Positions 60,449-64,000 of a stretch of 64,000 bases of DNA are shown piece by piece. This DNA is from Brevibacillus brevis (GTDB taxonomy: Bacteria; Bacillota; Bacilli; Brevibacillales; Brevibacillaceae), in assembly GCF_031583145.1 (NCBI RefSeq), contig NZ_CP134050.1:2679501-2743500 (forward strand), given 5' to 3'. The position numbers were made by a program, and so were the translations under genes. Each line of letters starts with the position of its first letter. Positions within the stretch are counted from its first letter, which is position 1. The notes beneath the pieces are model-generated. The model was not told the origin of the DNA, ran no database searches, and saw nothing but the letters and a program-made list of their open reading frames with translations.

Positions 60449-61237
60449 ATGGATCTGCAATTGAAGGGCAAGACGGCGATCGTACTCGCCTCATCGAAAG
60501 GGCTGGGAAGGGCGACCGCCATTTGTCTGGCGCAGGAAGGGGCCAACGTGACGATATGCGGGCGCGACGAGGCAGCGTTGTCCGCTGTCCGCGCCGAGAT
60601 CGAAAAGGAAACGGGGCGGGCACCCCTGGCCGTAACTGTTGACGTGACCAAAGAAGCGGACATCAAGCGGGTGGTGGACGAGACGGTTCGCCAGTTCGGG
60701 GGCGTACATATTTTGATCAACAATTCGGGAGGACCTACGCCAGGCACGTTTGACCAGCTCAGCGACGAGCACTGGATCCGTGCGTTCGAGCTCAATCTGC
60801 TCAGCTATGTGCGTGCGATTCGAGCCGTATTGCCGCACATGAGAGCCGAACAATTCGGCCGGATCGTCAACTTCGCGTCCTCTTCGTTCAAGCAGCCGCT
60901 GGACAATCTGATCCTGTCCAACACGTTCCGCACAGGGGTGCTGGGCCTGGCAAAAACGCTGTCCGCTGAGCTCGGCCCCGACGGTATTTTGATCAATACG
61001 ATCGGTCCCGGCCGAATTGCGACGGACCGTGTGAAGCAGCTGGACGAAATAGCAGCCGAGAAGCACGGCAAGGATGCCGATGAGGTGCGCCGCCAATCGG
61101 AAGCAATGATTCCGCTCGGCCGGTATGGTCAGCCGGACGAGTTTGCCCGCATGGCGACATTTTTGGCTTCCCCTGCCAACAGTTACGTGACCGGTCAGTC
61201 CTTCCTCGTAGATGGCGGATTGGTGCGGGCCATCTAG
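60449..61237 (+). CDS. Short-chain dehydrogenase-like protein, atypical active site
   Basis: A 262-residue Rossmann-fold protein annotated by family as 3-oxoacyl-ACP reductase-like. The cofactor loop is ASSKGLGRATA near residues 14-24, NNSG is present, and the C-terminus has VDGG. Where the family's YxxxK should be, the sequence reads LILSNTFRTGVLGLAKT, so the catalytic tyrosine is missing. Comparable sequences exist in a SDR subgroup; activity is uncertain. I chose ATG 60449, eight bases after AAAGGGG, over the ATG at 60443. Confidence 0.83.
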   Translation: MDLQLKGKTAIVLASSKGLGRATAICLAQEGANVTICGRDEAALSAVRAEIEKETGRAPLAVTVDVTKEADIKRVVDETVRQFGGVHILINNSGGPTPGTFDQLSDEHWIRAFELNLLSYVRAIRAVLPHMRAEQFGRIVNFASSSFKQPLDNLILSNTFRTGVLGLAKTLSAELGPDGILINTIGPGRIATDRVKQLDEIAAEKHGKDADEVRRQSEAMIPLGRYGQPDEFARMATFLASPANSYVTGQSFLVDGGLVRAI

Positions 61238-61265
61238 GGAAAAATCGTAGGAAAGGAGTTTTGGC

Positions 61266-61757
61266 ATGAGTAAAGAAAGCTCGTTTGACATCGTGTCGAA
61301 AGTCGATCTCTCCGAAGTAAACAACGCCATTCAAACAGCCCTCAAGGAAATCGAGAACCGCTTCGACTTCAAAGGAAGCAAAAGCAAGATTACGCTCGAG
61401 AAGGAAGAGCTCGTCCTCGTCTCGGACGACGAATTCAAGCTGAGCCAGGTCAAGGATATCCTGCTCGGAAAGCTGGTCAAACGGGATGTACCCATCAAGA
61501 ATCTGGACTACGGCAAAGTGGAACCGGCCGCAGGCGGCACGGTGCGTCAGCACGTCAAGCTGGTCCAGGGCATCGACAAGGAAAATGCGAAAAAGATCAA
61601 TGCCATCATCAAGGATACCGGCCTGAAAGTGAAGACGCAAATTCAGGATGACCAGATCCGCGTGACGGGAAAGAGCAAAGACGAGCTCCAGGGAATCATC
61701 ACCGCGATCCGCAAAGCAGATCTCCCGCTGGAAGTCCAATTCATAAACTATCGATAA
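61266..61757 (+). CDS. yajQ: YajQ-family nucleotide-binding protein
   Basis: A 163-residue member of the UPF0234/YajQ family with two ferredoxin-like domains: [20 protein letters not shown] at the start and [15 protein letters not shown] at the end. Members bind nucleotides, and some bind cyclic di-GMP; the role in Firmicutes is unclear. AAAGGAG precedes the ATG. It is 28 bases after the SDR-like gene and is probably co-transcribed. Confidence 0.93.
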   Translation: MSKESSFDIVSKVDLSEVNNAIQTALKEIENRFDFKGSKSKITLEKEELVLVSDDEFKLSQVKDILLGKLVKRDVPIKNLDYGKVEPAAGGTVRQHVKLVQGIDKENAKKINAIIKDTGLKVKTQIQDDQIRVTGKSKDELQGIITAIRKADLPLEVQFINYR

Positions 61758-61848
61758 ATGCTAGAAAAGTTTTGCTTCTAACTCTCGGACCTCTCGCGTA
61801 TGTTTGTACAAATAAGTGACAAGCACGAGCGAAAGGGAGAGTAGAGAC

Positions 61849-62319
61849 ATGAGAGTCTTTATCGTCAGTATGCGCAATCTCATTTTGGGCGGGATCGTCT
61901 TTCTGATCGTACTGGTGGCGGGCATCGTTTTGTTGGTCAAAGACCCTTTGCACGTATCGGATACGTATCGGCTGGGAGATGAGAGCGTGACCGCCTCCAC
62001 CGTTCCGCAGCAGTCTGGAGATGCCCAAAAGCCGTCGTTGAACATGGACATCAAGGTGGATGGAACGACTGCAGAAGTATCGCTGCTCACCCAAAATTTC
62101 CAGTTTGTCGAGGAAAACGGGGACATGAGCCAGCAGCCAGTCTTCGGGCAAGGGCACGCCCATCTGTACCTCGATGGCGAGGCAAAAGGGATGATCTACC
62201 ATCCGGAATTCCTCTTGAAAAAGCTGCCCAAAGGCGAGCACGAGCTGCGTGTCGAGCTGAATTACAGCAATCACCTCCCGTACAAAGTGGAGTCGACCCA
62301 AAAGTTTGTCGTGAAGTAA
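61849..62319 (+). CDS. Membrane-anchored hypothetical protein
   Basis: A 156-residue protein with one N-terminal helix (LILGGIVFLIVLVAGIVLLV) and a strand-rich extracytoplasmic domain. The stretch GHAHLYLDGEAKGMIYHPEF and the following ELRVEL resemble small immunoglobulin-like beta domains, but no family is certain. I chose the ATG at 61849 after AAAGGGAGAG. A terminator follows at 62325. Confidence 0.72.
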   Translation: MRVFIVSMRNLILGGIVFLIVLVAGIVLLVKDPLHVSDTYRLGDESVTASTVPQQSGDAQKPSLNMDIKVDGTTAEVSLLTQNFQFVEENGDMSQQPVFGQGHAHLYLDGEAKGMIYHPEFLLKKLPKGEHELRVELNYSNHLPYKVESTQKFVVK

Positions 62320-62324
62320 AAGAA

Positions 62325-62358
62325 GAGCGTTCCGTTGCGGGGACGCTTTTCTTTTTTT
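62325..62358 (+). terminator. Intrinsic terminator
   Basis: AGCGT/ACGCT and CC/GG form an imperfect stem followed by a long T tract. Confidence 0.65.
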
Positions 62359-62490
62359 TTGCAAAAGCACGGTGATCCTCTCTCGATTTGCTTCGGGTAG
62401 AGTTTTTTTATGGGGAGAAGGAATATGCTGGATAGAGGAGAATTCCTCTTTGGAAAGCAGAATAGTCTGAATGTTTTGGGGGTGTTTTGC

Positions 62491-64000
62491 ATGCTGCGCA
62501 ACATCACGATTGGGGATTTGTTGGACGAAACAGCCGGACGATATCCAGAGAAAGAAGCGCTCGTCTACCAGGAAAGGGGACTGCGGTACTCGTTTGCCGA
62601 GTTCCAGGGGATATGCAACCAGGCAGCAAGGGGGTTCATGTCGCTAGGGATCCAAAAAGGGGAGAATATCGCGATCTGGGCGACCAATGTGCCCGAGTGG
62701 GTCATCTCCCAGTACGCGACAGCGAAAATGGGAGCCGTGCTGGTAACGGTGAATACCAGCTACCGGACACATGAGCTCGAATATTTGCTGCGGCAGTCGG
62801 AGGCGACGACCTTGCTGCTCATCGATTCGTACCGCGATGCAAACTACCTTGCCATGATCCGCGACATTTGCCCCGAGCTGGACACGGCAAAACCGGGCGA
62901 GCTTTGTGCTGAGCGCCTGCCTCACTTGAAGAACGTCATTTACATAGGGGATGAGCGTCAGCCAGGCATGTTTTTGTGGAGCGATTTGCTGAAGCGTTCC
63001 GCCTCGGTCAGCGAGGAGGAGCGGATTGCAAGACAGCGGACGCTCGAGCCCGACGACGTCATCAACATGCAGTACACCTCTGGGACTACGGGCTTCCCCA
63101 AAGGCGTGATGCTTTCACATAACAACATTGTCAACAACGCTGTCAAAGTCGCGGGATGTCAGCGTCTGGGCCCGGAAGACAGGGTGTGCATACCCGTTCC
63201 GTTTTTTCACTGCTTTGGCTGTGTGATGGGGACGTTGGCGTGCGTAGCCACAGGGGCGACAATGGTGCCCGTGACGGCGTTCGATCCGGGTCTCGTGCTT
63301 TCCGTTGTAGAAAAAGAGCGGTGTACGGCCCTGTATGGAGTCCCGACCATGTTTATTGCGGAGCTCAATCACCCGAGCTTCGGAGAACGGGATCTCAGCT
63401 CCTTGCGTACGGGAATCATGGCTGGCTCTCTCTGTCCGACTGAGGTCATGAAAAGCGTGATCGATAAAATGGGAATTCGCGATATTACCATTGCTTATGG
63501 ACAGACGGAGTCATCCCCGGTCATTACCCAGACGGTCCCGGAAGACTCGTTTGAGCGCAAAGTGACGACAGTCGGACGAGTGCATGAAGGCGTCGAGGCG
63601 AAAGTCATTGATCCTGTGACAGGTGATACCTTGCCGCCCGGTGTCCAGGGAGAGCTATGCACGCGAGGCTACCTCGTCATGAAAGGCTACTACAATATGC
63701 CGGAGCAGACGGCCAAGGCCATCGACTCGGACGGATGGCTGCATACCGGCGATCTCGCTACCGTGGATGAGGAGGGGTATTTCCGGATCACGGGAAGGCT
63801 CAAGGACATGATTATCCGCGGCGGTGAAAATATTTATCCGCGCGAGGTCGAGGAGTTTTTGTACACGCATCCGAAAATTTTGGACGTCCAAATCGTCGGG
63901 GTCCCGGATCCGCTGTACGGCGAGCAGGTGCTGGCATGCATCCGCGTCAGACCGGGGGAAGCATTGACAGAAGAAGAAGTGCTCCGTTACTGCGAGGGAA
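62491..64000 (+). CDS. Long- or medium-chain acyl-CoA ligase (3' end outside the window)
   Basis: AMP-forming acyl-CoA synthetase, activating a fatty acid with ATP and CoA. About 503 codons are visible and the frame is still open at the window end. The adenylation motif [15 protein letters not shown] begins near residue 195, the TGD-containing [11 protein letters not shown] and the hinge [20 protein letters not shown] are intact. The ATG is at 62491 after GGGGGTG. The missing part should be about 40-50 residues carrying the catalytic lysine. Chain-length preference cannot be judged. Confidence 0.9.
   Translation, partial: MLRNITIGDLLDETAGRYPEKEALVYQERGLRYSFAEFQGICNQAARGFMSLGIQKGENIAIWATNVPEWVISQYATAKMGAVLVTVNTSYRTHELEYLLRQSEATTLLLIDSYRDANYLAMIRDICPELDTAKPGELCAERLPHLKNVIYIGDERQPGMFLWSDLLKRSASVSEEERIARQRTLEPDDVINMQYTSGTTGFPKGVMLSHNNIVNNAVKVAGCQRLGPEDRVCIPVPFFHCFGCVMGTLACVATGATMVPVTAFDPGLVLSVVEKERCTALYGVPTMFIAELNHPSFGERDLSSLRTGIMAGSLCPTEVMKSVIDKMGIRDITIAYGQTESSPVITQTVPEDSFERKVTTVGRVHEGVEAKVIDPVTGDTLPPGVQGELCTRGYLVMKGYYNMPEQTAKAIDSDGWLHTGDLATVDEEGYFRITGRLKDMIIRGGENIYPREVEEFLYTHPKILDVQIVGVPDPLYGEQVLACIRVRPGEALTEEEVLRYCEG

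Overview
The window is a gene-dense, GC-rich stretch of a spore-forming Bacillales chromosome, most likely a Brevibacillus or close relative. The evidence is the Bacillus-type aro-trp-his-tyr supraoperon, followed by the ypi/qcr/ypj/dapB/mgsA/bsh/cca/birA/pan/dinG/ypmB/asnS/dnaD order known from Bacillus subtilis, together with bacillithiol genes, a YpjB-type sporulation gene and a spore-coat-like glycosyltransferase cluster. No tRNA, rRNA, CRISPR array, prophage or insertion sequence was seen.

Region 1 (1-11670) encodes aromatic amino acid synthesis: the end of chorismate synthase, aroB, aroH, trpEDCFBA, hisC, tyrA and aroA. Most joins overlap, which implies translational coupling. The aroH-trpE gap holds a complete candidate TRAP attenuator: sigma-A promoter, 5' stem-loop, eleven GAG/UAG-type triplets, antiterminator and terminator. 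It is followed by a long extra leader with two further structures.

Region 2 (11670-24700) begins with a short promoter-terminator unit, an amidohydrolase-like pseudoenzyme and an ECF sigma/anti-sigma pair, none of which I recall from the B. subtilis locus. It continues with YpiA-like TPR, SAP/winged-helix-like, IDEAL-only and YpiF genes, the menaquinol:cytochrome c reductase operon qcrABC, ypjA, ypjB, a YitT-family gene, a MazG-like gene, dapB, mgsA and bshB1.

Region 3 (24700-39600) carries bshA, cca, birA, panBCD behind a leader with a terminator, a large TPR protein, dinG, a degenerate metallo-beta-lactamase-fold lipoprotein, rex, mtaD, two membrane-anchored proteins including YpmB, and two antisense small-ORF candidates. 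The one at 38052-38213 has a sigma-G-like promoter, a strong ribosome binding site and a terminator.

Region 4 (39600-53880) is the most distinctive. It has an FtsH-like protease without an extracytoplasmic domain and a small membrane partner, then an 813-residue protein with about 55 consecutive ten-residue repeats, then asnS and dnaD. After dnaD, a promoter matching sigma-K precedes a coiled-coil gene, three glycosyltransferases, a nucleotidyltransferase, an NAD-dependent epimerase and UDP-glucose dehydrogenase. The content resembles the B. subtilis cotSA/ytdA/ytcABC spore-coat sugar genes. I infer a late-sporulation surface-glycan system, possibly acting with the decapeptide-repeat protein.

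Region 5 (53880-64000) holds the oligopeptidase pepF, a two-gene RND efflux system, an atypical short-chain dehydrogenase, yajQ, a membrane-anchored protein and a 3'-truncated acyl-CoA ligase.
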